Below are positions 1 through 5,992 of a DNA stretch of 34,281 nucleotides, in pieces. The notes beneath the pieces are model-generated. The model was given only the letters and a program-made list of their open reading frames with translations, ran no database searches and was not told the origin of the DNA. This DNA is from Beijerinckiaceae bacterium (GTDB lineage Bacteria > Bacteroidota > Bacteroidia > Chitinophagales > Chitinophagaceae): assembly GCA_903970475.1 (NCBI GenBank), contig CAJCIQ010000247.1, positions 1 through 34,281 on the forward strand, read 5' to 3'. Both the position numbers and the translations under genes were made by a program. Numbering within the stretch: the first letter of the stretch is position 1; every line of letters begins with the position of its first letter.

Positions 1-105
1 CCAAGCATATTATCCTACCAATAGAAGCTTAAATACCACTACATTTGCCACCTGCTAAGTGGTACACTTCTGAACAAGGATCCTGGTACATAATTCAATC
101 AGTAC

Positions 106-219
106 TTACACCGAGAAGAGCGAAGCTCCATCAAATTCGAAGTCGATAACAACTTGTCCTGTTTTATTGATGAATCCAACCTTTCCATTCTTTTGTACAT
201 GAAAGAGGGCCTCTTGCAT
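106..219 (-). pseudogene. WG-repeat protein remnant
   Basis: A 37-codon reading frame starting at ATG 219 contains KNGKVGFINKTGQVVIDFEF followed by DGASLFS. This matches one WG (KWG) beta-hairpin repeat: a GF/YI core, then K/TGQVVI, then a F/Y-E/D-F-D-x-A stretch. Intact WG-repeat proteins carry many such units, so a single unit with an in-frame stop just upstream is best read as the leftover of a decayed gene. It could also be a very short stand-alone peptide, but nothing supports expression. It lies left of the first 28-bp repeat element, so it belongs to the part of the cassette array cut by the window edge. Confidence 0.5.
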
Positions 220-332
220 ACATTATAAGTTTGAATAAAGTATTGACGGAAACGGCATCGAAAGTAAAATAAATTAAATCTATTGATATTCATTGCGCAA
301 GCGGAGCAAACATCTCAAATCCATGAGAAAAA

Positions 333-360
333 GGTTCGAAATCTGTCCTGCCAAGTCGAC
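333..360 (+). repeat. cassette-boundary repeat, copy 1
   Basis: A 28-bp block with left arm GGTTCGAAATC, centre TGTCCT and right arm GCCAAGTCGAC. The left arm and most of the centre match copy 2 (1029-1056), but the right arm departs from GCCATCCCGAC after GCCA. A hairpin terminator follows 8 bp later and a second TTCGAA lies at 451-456. This is the most diverged copy with both arms present. Confidence 0.6.
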
Positions 361-368
361 CAAAATAT

Positions 369-394
369 AAAACCCGCTCCGGTAGCGGGTTTTT
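369..394. terminator. bidirectional terminator after repeat copy 1
   Basis: A perfect 7-bp stem ACCCGCT (372-378) and AGCGGGT (384-390) with a 5-nt loop. It has A residues before and T residues after, so it can act on both strands. It lies downstream of the leftward gene 487-954. The same AAAACCCGC...GCGGGTTTT design follows copies 2 and 5, and a weaker version follows copy 3. Confidence 0.75.
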
Positions 395-486
395 ACTTTT
401 CTTTATTTGAATAAAAGACGCTATATAATTGATTCCTAGAGTATAATCGATTCGAACACTCCCACCTATTTATACACGTTCAGAGA

Positions 487-954
487 TTAAAACAGGTCCT
501 TATTTCTCTCGACATATTGAATATTTAAGGTGTTTAAATCATCATCATACTTAAAAAACCTCTGATCAAGTATGTCCCAAACAGCTTCCGCGTTTTCCAT
601 ATGCTCCATCATTTCTTGGCGTTTATCTCGATCAACGGGAACCTTATGGTCAGGGAACTCGTTTATTGCTTGCTGAAGTATATTGACCGTTTTAAGGGCG
701 CCGATTGACACAAGCGCTAAAATCGTTTCATGTGCATTATCACCACTGGAATTGGAAAAATATTGCTCAAAACCACCATTGTTAACCTCGCGCTCCAAGT
801 TTTGGATGAAATAGAATTGCTTTTGAGGCTCTGTTAAGTTTTCAAGTTCGTCCCCGTAGACACAAAGGTCACAGACAAAATTGTCTATTTCAATTATGCT
901 TCCATTGATATTTTCAGAAACCAAGAGCGTGTCTAAATTGGAGATATGAGTCAT
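487..954 (-). CDS. DMP19/DUF4375 family protein
   Basis: A 155-residue protein with the DUF4375 (DMP19) signature NNGGFEQYFSNSSGD at residues 58-72, preceded by LERE and followed by a helical stretch with ALVSIGALKTV. Asp and Glu are abundant, as expected for this family. Neisseria DMP19, the named member, is a DNA-mimic protein that binds a transcription factor; whether this homolog does so is unknown. There is no signal peptide or membrane segment, so it should be cytoplasmic. It is the only gene between repeat copies 1 and 2 and reads leftward into the copy 1 terminator. The ATG at 954 is a good start and the length suits the family. The family call is firm, the function is not. Confidence 0.8.
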   Translation of the reverse strand: MTHISNLDTLLVSENINGSIIEIDNFVCDLCVYGDELENLTEPQKQFYFIQNLEREVNNGGFEQYFSNSSGDNAHETILALVSIGALKTVNILQQAINEFPDHKVPVDRDKRQEMMEHMENAEAVWDILDQRFFKYDDDLNTLNIQYVERNKDLF

Positions 955-1028
955 TGCTTGATAACTTAAAGCGAATTCGAAGTCCCGCTATATTAAACTT
1001 ACACCATTCCTCAAATCCGTCCAAAAAT

Positions 1029-1056
1029 GGTTCGAAATCTGTCCCGCCATCCCGAC
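1029..1056 (+). repeat. cassette-boundary repeat, copy 2
   Basis: A 28-bp block: left arm GGTTCGAAATC, centre TGTCCC, right arm GCCATCCCGAC. The left half is of the copy 1 type, while the right arm is identical to copies 3, 4 and 5. The upstream string CTCAAATCC is also shared with copy 1. A terminator hairpin follows 8 bp later, and further TTCGAA sites lie at 1093-1098 and 1159-1164. Confidence 0.7.
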
Positions 1057-1064
1057 TTTAATTC

Positions 1065-1089
1065 AAAACCCGCCACCATGGCGGGTTTT
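1065..1089. terminator. bidirectional terminator after repeat copy 2
   Basis: Stem CCCGCC (1069-1074) with GGCGGG (1080-1085), loop ACCAT, flanked by AAAA and TTTT. No gene reads into it from the left on the plus strand and the gene to its right reads away from it, so it seems to insulate neighbouring cassettes. Confidence 0.7.
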
Positions 1090-1222
1090 CTGATTCGAAA
1101 TAGTATTGACCGAATCCAAACTCGAACATAACTAATTCATCATAAACTAGTTAATCAGTTCGAATACAGCCAGCATTGACGTTCCATTTTACAGGTTCCG
1201 AAAAATATATTACCTTTAACTC

Positions 1223-1450
1223 ATGGAATTAAGAGTTGACATAGGCTTTGAGCAATTAATACACATGGTTAAGCAACTTCCCCGGAAGCAGCTTGATAAG
1301 CTATTATCAGAAGTCAATAAACCCTCTCAACCCGTTGCAAAAAAAGGAGATCTAAAAAGCTTGTTGCTTTCTGGGCCTACATTCAGTGACGAGCAACTTC
1401 AGGCTGTATATAAAACACGCGAAGCGCTGACTAAATGGCGAGCAAAATAG
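1223..1450 (+). CDS. VapB-like antitoxin
   Basis: A 75-residue basic, helix-rich protein with no obvious family motif, beginning MELRVDIGFEQLI. I call it an antitoxin from its size and its 16-nt overlap with a PIN-domain toxin gene, the usual vapBC layout. The C-terminal part (about residues 45-75) is lysine-rich and could be the toxin-binding tail. TACCTTTA at 1211-1218 resembles the Bacteroidota minus-7 element and sits so close to the ATG that the transcript would have almost no leader. In this family of operons the antitoxin, alone or with toxin, usually represses its own promoter; no clear operator is visible here. Confidence 0.65.
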   Translation: MELRVDIGFEQLIHMVKQLPRKQLDKLLSEVNKPSQPVAKKGDLKSLLLSGPTFSDEQLQAVYKTREALTKWRAK

Positions 1451-1824
1451 TTCTTTTGGATACCTCCATTCCAATTGATTACTTCAGGAAAAAGGACAAG
1501 TCTAAAACCTCTTTTGTAAGGCTGGCAGATTCATACAACCATTTTTGTATTTCCGCGATTACAGAATACGAGATCCGCTCTGGAATAAATATTGAACAGG
1601 AAACCTTTTGGCAGGAACTACTTGGACAATTAGAGGTATTGCCCTTTGAAAGCCAAGCTGTACTTGCCGCAGTAAAAATCAACAACGAACTCAAAAGAAA
1701 ACGTAAGCAAATCGCCATTCCAGACCTTTTCATCGCTGCTACCGCTATTGCAAATAAACTACCTCTGGCGACGCTAAATCGGAAACATTTTGAGCGAATT
1801 GACAACCTGATGATCGCTGATTAA
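1435..1824 (+). CDS. PIN-domain toxin, VapC type
   Basis: A 129-residue PIN-domain protein, expected to be a Mg-dependent endoribonuclease that cuts a specific RNA when free of its antitoxin. The acidic catalytic set is visible: D9 in LLDTSIPIDYF, E44 in AITEYEIRSG and D97 in IPDLFIAATA. At the fourth position N115 (ATLNRKHF) replaces the more common Asp, a frequent variation in VapC proteins. Length is typical. Its start lies inside the upstream antitoxin gene, which implies translational coupling. A VOC-family gene starts within a few bases of its stop, so the three genes probably share one transcript. Confidence 0.85.
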   Translation: MASKIVLLDTSIPIDYFRKKDKSKTSFVRLADSYNHFCISAITEYEIRSGINIEQETFWQELLGQLEVLPFESQAVLAAVKINNELKRKRKQIAIPDLFIAATAIANKLPLATLNRKHFERIDNLMIAD

Positions 1825-1838
1825 TAATGTGTTTGCCC

Positions 1839-2189
1839 ATGCCCCAGATTAATCTCCTTGTTCTTAAAACAGATAAATTGGCGGCACAAGTCGAATTTTA
1901 TTCCAAACTAGGATTTCGATTTCAGTATCACCAACACGGAAATGGCCCTTTTCATTATGCAAGTGAGGAAAACGGTTTTGTTTTCGAAATTTATCCGCTA
2001 CCTAAAAGTGTAGCTGAACCAGACGTTACAACAAGAATAGGCCTTGAAGTTAATGGTCTTGAGGTACTATTAAGTAATTTGAACGAGATAAATGTGGTTT
2101 CTGCCTCCCAGAAAACGGAGTTCGGTTATATTGCGACAATAGTGGATTTGGACGGACGAAAAATAGAACTACTAGAATACGGATCATAA
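1839..2189 (+). CDS. VOC superfamily (glyoxalase/bleomycin-resistance fold) protein
   Basis: A 116-residue single-domain protein of the vicinal oxygen chelate fold. The start has the usual beta-strand followed by VEFYSKLGFRFQYH, and the end has IVDLDGRKIELLEY, which matches the C-terminal VOC strand with its metal-ligand Glu (the E of IELLEY). Members include glyoxalases, dioxygenases and drug-binding resistance proteins, often as dimers. The substrate cannot be told here. I prefer the ATG at 1839 (MPQINLLVL) because the first strand begins there; an ATG at 1827, 2 nt after the vapC stop, would add four residues. It is a passenger of the vapBC cassette between repeat copies 2 and 3. Confidence 0.75.
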   Translation: MPQINLLVLKTDKLAAQVEFYSKLGFRFQYHQHGNGPFHYASEENGFVFEIYPLPKSVAEPDVTTRIGLEVNGLEVLLSNLNEINVVSASQKTEFGYIATIVDLDGRKIELLEYGS

Positions 2190-2244
2190 ATTCATGATTG
2201 TCAATTGCCTAATTTCATTATTAGACTAGCGTCATTCCAAAACT

Positions 2245-2272
2245 GGTTCGAAAAATATACAGCCATCCCGAC
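2245..2272 (+). repeat. cassette-boundary repeat, copy 3
   Basis: A 28-bp block: left arm GGTTCGAAAAA, centre TATACA, right arm GCCATCCCGAC. It differs from copy 4 at a single base. A weak terminator hairpin follows 8 bp later and a palindromic GGATTCGAATCC lies at 2359-2370. Confidence 0.75.
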
Positions 2273-2280
2273 TATATTTC

Positions 2281-2305
2281 AAAACCCGCCACTAAGACGG
2301 GTTTT
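2281..2305. terminator. weak bidirectional terminator after repeat copy 3
   Basis: AAAACCCG and CGGGTTTT form a short stem around a 9-nt loop. It keeps the layout of the hairpins after copies 1, 2 and 5 but with poorer pairing. It lies between the rightward VOC gene and the leftward hepT, so it can serve both. Confidence 0.5.
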
Positions 2306-2417
2306 ATATTTCACTAATTTTTCTTTAAAATGGAAGAAGCTTTGTTTCAGCCACTTAAGGATTCGAATCCTGTGAAGTTTGACAGAGCTAATCGGTGGTC
2401 GAAATCAACTTAGAAAT

Positions 2418-2731
2418 TTACTGCAATAGGTCAAGCAAGCGAATTTGAATGGTATCCCACACGATCTGGCTATTGATGCCGAAGTATTCGTGGATGATAA
2501 AGTTTCGAAAGTCTTTGATGATGCGCCATTCAATGCCTGGATTTAGCTTTTTGAAATCATTTGGAATTCGAGAAGCAGCCTCACCAATAATTTCAAAATT
2601 GCGCTCTACCGCATCTTTTGTCTTATAATCGGCTTCGTAATTCTCAAAATCATCCCCGCAGTGTATTCCAAAATCCTGCCAATTGAAACCTTAATATCCG
2701 ATAGCAAAAGGGATAGGTTACGTTCAGACAT
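2418..2731 (-). pseudogene. hepT: HepT-like HEPN toxin, frameshifted
   Basis: Read from ATG 2731, the frame gives MSERNLSLLLSDIKVSIGRI and then meets a stop after 41 codons. Shifting by one base at a GGGG run near 2662-2666 restores a second part that continues DDFENYEADYKTKDAVERNF and runs to the stop at 2418. That part holds the HEPN RNase motif R-NFII-H-E-Y (RX4HXY), with the Tyr that MntA-type partners AMPylate. One extra G would make an intact toxin of about 104 residues. The ATG overlaps the end of mntA by 8 nt, the normal coupled order. The break could be real inactivation, a phase-variable G run or a sequencing error. Confidence 0.8.
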
Positions 2732-3017
2732 GAATGAGGCTTTTCTCAATGTAAGGTAAATACTGGGGTTTTATACCTTTGCGGGAAACAACAACGACCT
2801 TTTGATTAAAGGTATCTTCCAGCTCATGAGCAAGTCGTATATATTCAAAACCGTCAATTCTTGCATTGAAATCGACAAGGATGTCAATGTCACTTTTCTC
2901 ATTGAAATCCCCTCGTGCATAGGAGCCAAATATGCCCAATTCAGAAATCGGATACCTTTTTTGTAGGTATTCCTTTTTCTCTTTTAGAATGGTTAATATT
3001 TGGCTTGTTGAGTACAT
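2724..3017 (-). CDS. mntA: MntA-like minimal nucleotidyltransferase antitoxin
   Basis: A 97-residue minimal nucleotidyltransferase. The family motif GSX10DXD is intact: G31-S32 in IFGSYARGDF and D43, D45 in SDIDILVDF. Known MntA proteins neutralise HepT toxins by adding AMP to a tyrosine in the HEPN active site; the partner gene directly downstream has that tyrosine but is frameshifted. I choose ATG 3017 (MYSTSQILTI), the usual N terminus, over an in-frame start at 3035. The protein has no membrane segments and should be cytoplasmic. The pair is the only recognisable content between repeat copies 3 and 4. Confidence 0.85.
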   Translation of the reverse strand: MYSTSQILTILKEKKEYLQKRYPISELGIFGSYARGDFNEKSDIDILVDFNARIDGFEYIRLAHELEDTFNQKVVVVSRKGIKPQYLPYIEKSLIHV

Positions 3018-3112
3018 CAGAATCAAATGTACCAAAAGTATGCCGAGTTTGCAATTTTTGTATGATCATCAATCCGTTACGGCACAAAAGCGTTTTAGTT
3101 CAATAAGGAATT

Positions 3113-3140
3113 GGTTCGAAAAATGTACAGCCATCCCGAC
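3113..3140 (+). repeat. cassette-boundary repeat, copy 4
   Basis: A 28-bp block: left arm GGTTCGAAAAA, centre TGTACA, right arm GCCATCCCGAC. It is nearly identical to copy 3. Unlike the other copies it is followed by an unrelated, stronger terminator hairpin rather than the CCCGC type. The string TTTCAGCCACTT found downstream of it (3183-3195 area) also occurs downstream of copy 3 (about 2346-2357). Confidence 0.75.
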
Positions 3141-3145
3141 TTCAC

Positions 3146-3182
3146 AGGACAAAGTTTCGTTTAAGGGACTTTGTCCTTTTTC
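3146..3182 (+). terminator. Rho-independent terminator after repeat copy 4
   Basis: A 10-bp perfect stem AGGACAAAGT (3146-3155) and ACTTTGTCCT (3168-3177), a 12-nt loop, then a T-rich tract. It occupies the same place relative to the repeat as the CCCGC hairpins but is a different sequence, as if the hairpin had been swapped while the layout was kept. Confidence 0.75.
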
Positions 3183-3354
3183 TTTTTCAGCCACTTCCTT
3201 ATCCAGCGTATATATTAACCTTACCGCTTCATTTATCCGGTTCAGGGATCAGGTTGAAAAGTTGGGGGATTTTAGAAAAAGTGGCCTCTTTGCGCTGAAG
3301 AAAAACGCATAGATCATTACCGCGCTTAAGCGCGGCTGCACCTGTGGATTGTTT
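3183..3354. other. gene-less cassette with inverted repeats
   Basis: I see no convincing gene between repeat copies 4 and 5. The stretch contains a perfect 16-bp palindrome CCGCGCTTAAGCGCGG (3320-3335). In addition TACCGCGC at its left part can pair with GCGCGGTA at 3356-3363, which overlaps the left arm of repeat copy 5. It may be an eroded cassette or a small structured RNA; neither is supported beyond the pairing. Confidence 0.4.
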
Positions 3355-3382
3355 TGCGCGGTAGTAATCTTGCCATCCCGAC
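3355..3382 (+). repeat. cassette-boundary repeat, copy 5 (right arm only)
   Basis: The right arm GCCATCCCGAC (3372-3382) is identical to copies 2-4, but the left 17 bp lack GGTTCGAA and read TGCGCGGTAGT plus AATCTT. A CCCGC-type terminator follows 8 bp later and GGTTCGAA occurs at 3471-3478. The clean change of sequence just left of GCC suggests a recombination joint. Confidence 0.55.
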
Positions 3383-3390
3383 AAAAATTC

Positions 3391-3416
3391 AAAACCCGCA
3401 CCAGTAGCGGGTTTTA
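3391..3416. terminator. bidirectional terminator after repeat copy 5
   Basis: Stem ACCCGC (3394-3399) with GCGGGT (3407-3412), flanked by AAAA and TTTT. It lies downstream of the leftward vapBC pair at 3484-4085 and can end its transcript. Confidence 0.7.
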
Positions 3417-3483
3417 TTATTTGTTCATATTGCTCGTAAAATAAAATGAATTCAATCCCAATGGGTTACGGGTTCGAATACGG

Positions 3484-3897
3484 TTAGGATCGTGGCTTCC
3501 AGGTCTTGAGCTTTGTGTGCTTACTGATCAGATCAAAATCATTGTCTGAATGTACAAGGGCTGTCGAAAATTCGATTGCATAGAATGCAATCAGACAATC
3601 ATTGCTTTTACGAATAGTCAGACCCTTTTTACGTAGTGAGCGATATAGATCAGCCGACCCCACAGCAGCCTGAACCGGCGGATGCTGTAGGGTAGTAAAG
3701 TAAGACAAAATCTCCTTGATATGCTGATATTGCGTATCATCCCGGATGCCTTGCAATACTTCTTGTAAAATTGTTGGAGTTAGCAAAACCTGATCATTTT
3801 TCTCTATATACGCTGTAAGTAGATCCGAGGGAGGATTGCCTTTATTCCGCAAAAAGTCTATCCAAACCGAAGTATCAAATATCAAGGGTTCGCTCAT
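3484..3897 (-). CDS. vapC: PIN-domain toxin VapC
   Basis: A 137-residue PIN-domain ribonuclease of the VapC class. Catalytic acids are in place: D8 in LIFDTSVWIDFL, E46 in ILQEVLQGI, D100 in KSNDCLIAFYAI, and D118/D120 in VHSDNDFDLI. The set is more complete than in the VapC at 1435-1824, and the two toxins are not close copies. The start ATG overlaps the vapB stop by 4 nt, so translation is coupled. It reads leftward toward the terminator after repeat copy 5. Known VapC toxins cleave tRNA or rRNA; the target here is unknown. Confidence 0.9.
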   Translation of the reverse strand: MSEPLIFDTSVWIDFLRNKGNPPSDLLTAYIEKNDQVLLTPTILQEVLQGIRDDTQYQHIKEILSYFTTLQHPPVQAAVGSADLYRSLRKKGLTIRKSNDCLIAFYAIEFSTALVHSDNDFDLISKHTKLKTWKPRS

Positions 3898-4085
3898 AAG
3901 CTACGCATCTCTTTTAAATTCCCTTCCCAGGTAATACGGCCTTTAAGGCTCAATAACTCTTTTTTTTTCATATAGGCGACATAATTCTTTAATGCCTCCT
4001 GTACTACTTCTCGCTTGGTTTTAAGCTTGCTTAGTTTTATAGCCTGGTTGACCAATGTATCGTCCAATTCAATATTAGTCCGCAT
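3894..4085 (-). CDS. vapB: VapB antitoxin (ribbon-helix-helix)
   Basis: A 63-residue antitoxin beginning MRTNIELDDTLVNQAIKLS, the classic N terminus of the VapB family with a DNA-binding ribbon-helix-helix. The tail contains ITWEGNLKEMR, typical of the segment that wraps the PIN toxin. The ATG at 4085 is chosen because the family starts with MRTN; an upstream extension to 4139 would add a hydrophobic leader foreign to the family. It should bind VapC and repress its own operon. A 7-bp inverted repeat lies 13 bp upstream and is a likely operator. Confidence 0.9.
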   Translation of the reverse strand: MRTNIELDDTLVNQAIKLSKLKTKREVVQEALKNYVAYMKKKELLSLKGRITWEGNLKEMRSL

Positions 4086-4097
4086 AGTTAAAAATTT

Positions 4098-4127
4098 ATG
4101 TGTAAAAATAAAGAAAATTATACACAT
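4098..4127. promoter_or_regulatory. candidate VapB operator
   Basis: Perfect inverted repeat ATGTGTA (4098-4104) and TACACAT (4121-4127) separated by 16 bp, just upstream of vapB. The 23-bp spacing between arms, about two helix turns, would suit two antitoxin dimers. Binding is inferred from position and symmetry only. Confidence 0.5.
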
Positions 4128-4190
4128 TGATAGGATCAATCATCTCAAACCGAAAAAAGGGTCAGCCTAATACATCATATTGAATATCAA

Positions 4191-4592
4191 TTAATTAATA
4201 ACAAAACCCGCGTGATGTCCGTCAGAGGACGGTTGTCCCGAGAGAAGTCCGAAACCATACATACCCAGCAGCGCGGAATCCCTTACGGAAAAGGGTTTTC
4301 GAAAACTTTTTCCCCTGTTTGAAACGATCGCTAAGATGCCATCAAAGCGGTAATGGTTTTTTACCAAGCCAGGATATTGTTCCTTTAATGCTTTAGTCAA
4401 AGGGCCAAGCGTTGCTACTTCATATCCTTCTCCGGCATCCTTCCAATGGCGTTGAATGATGTATTGGTTAGGTTAAGCGCCTATCAACATGGTTATTGTC
4501 AGGCCAACGGCTAATCCCGCAATGTTCACGATGGAATAGAACGGTTTTTTGGCCAGGTTCCGCAAGGCGACAAGGAAATAGTTTTTCAGCAT
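4191..4592 (-). pseudogene. MacB/FtsX-type ABC permease remnant
   Basis: From ATG 4592 the frame starts MLKNYFLVALRNLAKKPFYS and continues IVNIAGLAVGL, the standard start of Bacteroidota MacB-type permeases including their first membrane helix. A TAA follows after residue 39. The same frame resumes with VATLGPLTKALKEQYPGLV and later LLGMYGFGLLSG, both typical of the periplasmic MacB core domain, and ends at 4191. An intact member has about 800 residues, so most of the gene is gone: there is an internal deletion after the first helix, a stop and a lost C-terminal two thirds. It marks the border between the cassette array and the ordinary chromosome. Confidence 0.8.
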
Positions 4593-5061
4593 GGTATTAC
4601 ATACAGCTAAAAAAAATGACAGCGTTGTAAATAATTATATATCAGATAATTACATACGAATGAACCCATCAACTACACGCGGATGATCCAATCAGGCGTC
4701 CACCTTTGCGACATATTTTTGGAAACATCCCGCCAATGCTGGTGCCATTTGAACACTTGCGTTTTTGGTGAACGGTAGCCAAGGAAAATGGAAACGGATA
4801 GCTGTTTTAATTGCCTTTAAAATTAAATGCGTAAGACCGATGCTGTATGAATTTTATGTAAAGAATTGGAGCTGCCTACCAACCTACCAGGCCGCATGGG
4901 CCTCATTTTCACCGATAAGTTAAAATTTTGAAACTTCCTCCTATTCATTCTGACTTTTGCGAAAATATCCTATCTTTCCCCTGTTTCCACCTACACATTT
5001 TCCGCGAACCTGTGTCTCTCGCCTATAATGCGAATAAAATTCCATTACCCTAACTAAACCC
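4593..5061. other. intergenic region, no gene seen
   Basis: I find no convincing reading frame on either strand. A small hairpin AGGCC...GGCCT lies near 4889-4903. TATCTTTC near 4969-4976 resembles a Bacteroidota minus-7 element for the gene at 5062, but I see no well-spaced minus-33 element. Confidence 0.4.
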
Positions 5062-5961
5062 ATGCCAGGTCAAAAGCGGTTGCAACAGTTGAATTATTAT
5101 TGTCTTTACACTTTATTATACGGCCTCTCGCTGTTGCCATTCCCCCTTTTATATGGATTATCCGATTTGGTTTGCTTCCTGCTATACCGCGTATTTCGTT
5201 ATCGGAAAGCCGTGATTTTCAAAAACCTGAAAAATGCATTCCCTGATAAAGATGACGCAGCGATAGAAGAATTAACCCGGCGCTTCTATCATCATTTATG
5301 TGACCTGTTCCTGGAGACCTTCAAGACATTAAGCATTTCTAAGAAGTCAATGCTACGTCACTGTAAAATGGATCCCAAAACACTAACGTTGTTCCAGGAC
5401 CTGGCGGCGAACCAACAGAGTGTGATTCTGATCCTGGGTCACTATGGAAACTGGGAATGGGCCGGCAATACCTTCAGCCTCCTTTGCCCGCAACCCCTGT
5501 CTGTCATCTACCATCCGTTGAGCTCACCAGCCTTCGACCGGTTAATGTACCATATCCGGACCCGCTTTGGATCGGGGCTTATACGAATGAACGACACCTT
5601 CAAAACCATGGTTCGGCAAAAGGGTACACTAACAGCAACCGCATTCATCGCCGACCAAACACCTCAGCCTGATAAAGCCCACTGGATGACCTTCCTGAAC
5701 CAGGACACACCCGTATTTACGGGCGCAGAGGTCATTGCCCGCAAACTAAACTACCCCACCGTGTACGCCGCCGTTAAAAGGGAACGCCGTGGATACTATA
5801 CCATTTATGCAGAACGGCTTGTGGAAGCACCAGCAACCTCAGCGGATGGAGAAATAACCGAACTGCATACCCAACGACTGGAAAAGGACATTATAGCCCA
5901 CCCGGAATTTTGGTTATGGTCCCACAAACGCTGGAAACACGCCCGACCCAACCCCGCATAA
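5062..5961 (+). CDS. lysophospholipid / lipid A acyltransferase (LpxL/HtrB family)
   Basis: A 299-residue member of the LpxL/HtrB acyltransferase family, which adds a secondary acyl chain to lipid A or a related lipid at the inner membrane. The catalytic HX4E motif is H127-YGNW-E132, preceded by SVILILG. FIADQTPQ (about 195-202) and the C-terminal WLWSHKRWK motif are also family hallmarks. An N-terminal hydrophobic stretch (about 12-45) gives the membrane anchor. Length is normal. A fatty acid desaturase gene starts 31 bp downstream on the same strand, so the two may be cotranscribed. In this phylum the family also includes acyltransferases for ornithine-type lipids and pigments, so the acceptor is uncertain. 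Confidence 0.85.
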   Translation: MPGQKRLQQLNYYCLYTLLYGLSLLPFPLLYGLSDLVCFLLYRVFRYRKAVIFKNLKNAFPDKDDAAIEELTRRFYHHLCDLFLETFKTLSISKKSMLRHCKMDPKTLTLFQDLAANQQSVILILGHYGNWEWAGNTFSLLCPQPLSVIYHPLSSPAFDRLMYHIRTRFGSGLIRMNDTFKTMVRQKGTLTATAFIADQTPQPDKAHWMTFLNQDTPVFTGAEVIARKLNYPTVYAAVKRERRGYYTIYAERLVEAPATSADGEITELHTQRLEKDIIAHPEFWLWSHKRWKHARPNPA

Positions 5962-5992
5962 TCCAATATACAACAACCCATATCCAACGATC

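Noticed and set aside
99..293. Open frame of 64 residues on the minus strand
   Set aside because: Composition is not protein-like, and the WG-repeat sequence lies in a different frame of the same strand.
333..3140. Intact tRNA genes at the repeat copies
   Set aside because: TTCGAA and CATCCCG recall a T-loop and acceptor strand, but the spacing is 5 nt too long and no D or anticodon arm is present upstream.
2932..3312. Plus-strand open frame across mntA and repeat copy 4
   Set aside because: It runs antisense to mntA and through the repeat element and terminator, so it is a by-product of the real features.
333..3382. CRISPR array
   Set aside because: The repeats are 28 bp, but the intervals are 200-1200 bp, unequal and filled with genes and terminators, and no cas gene is visible.
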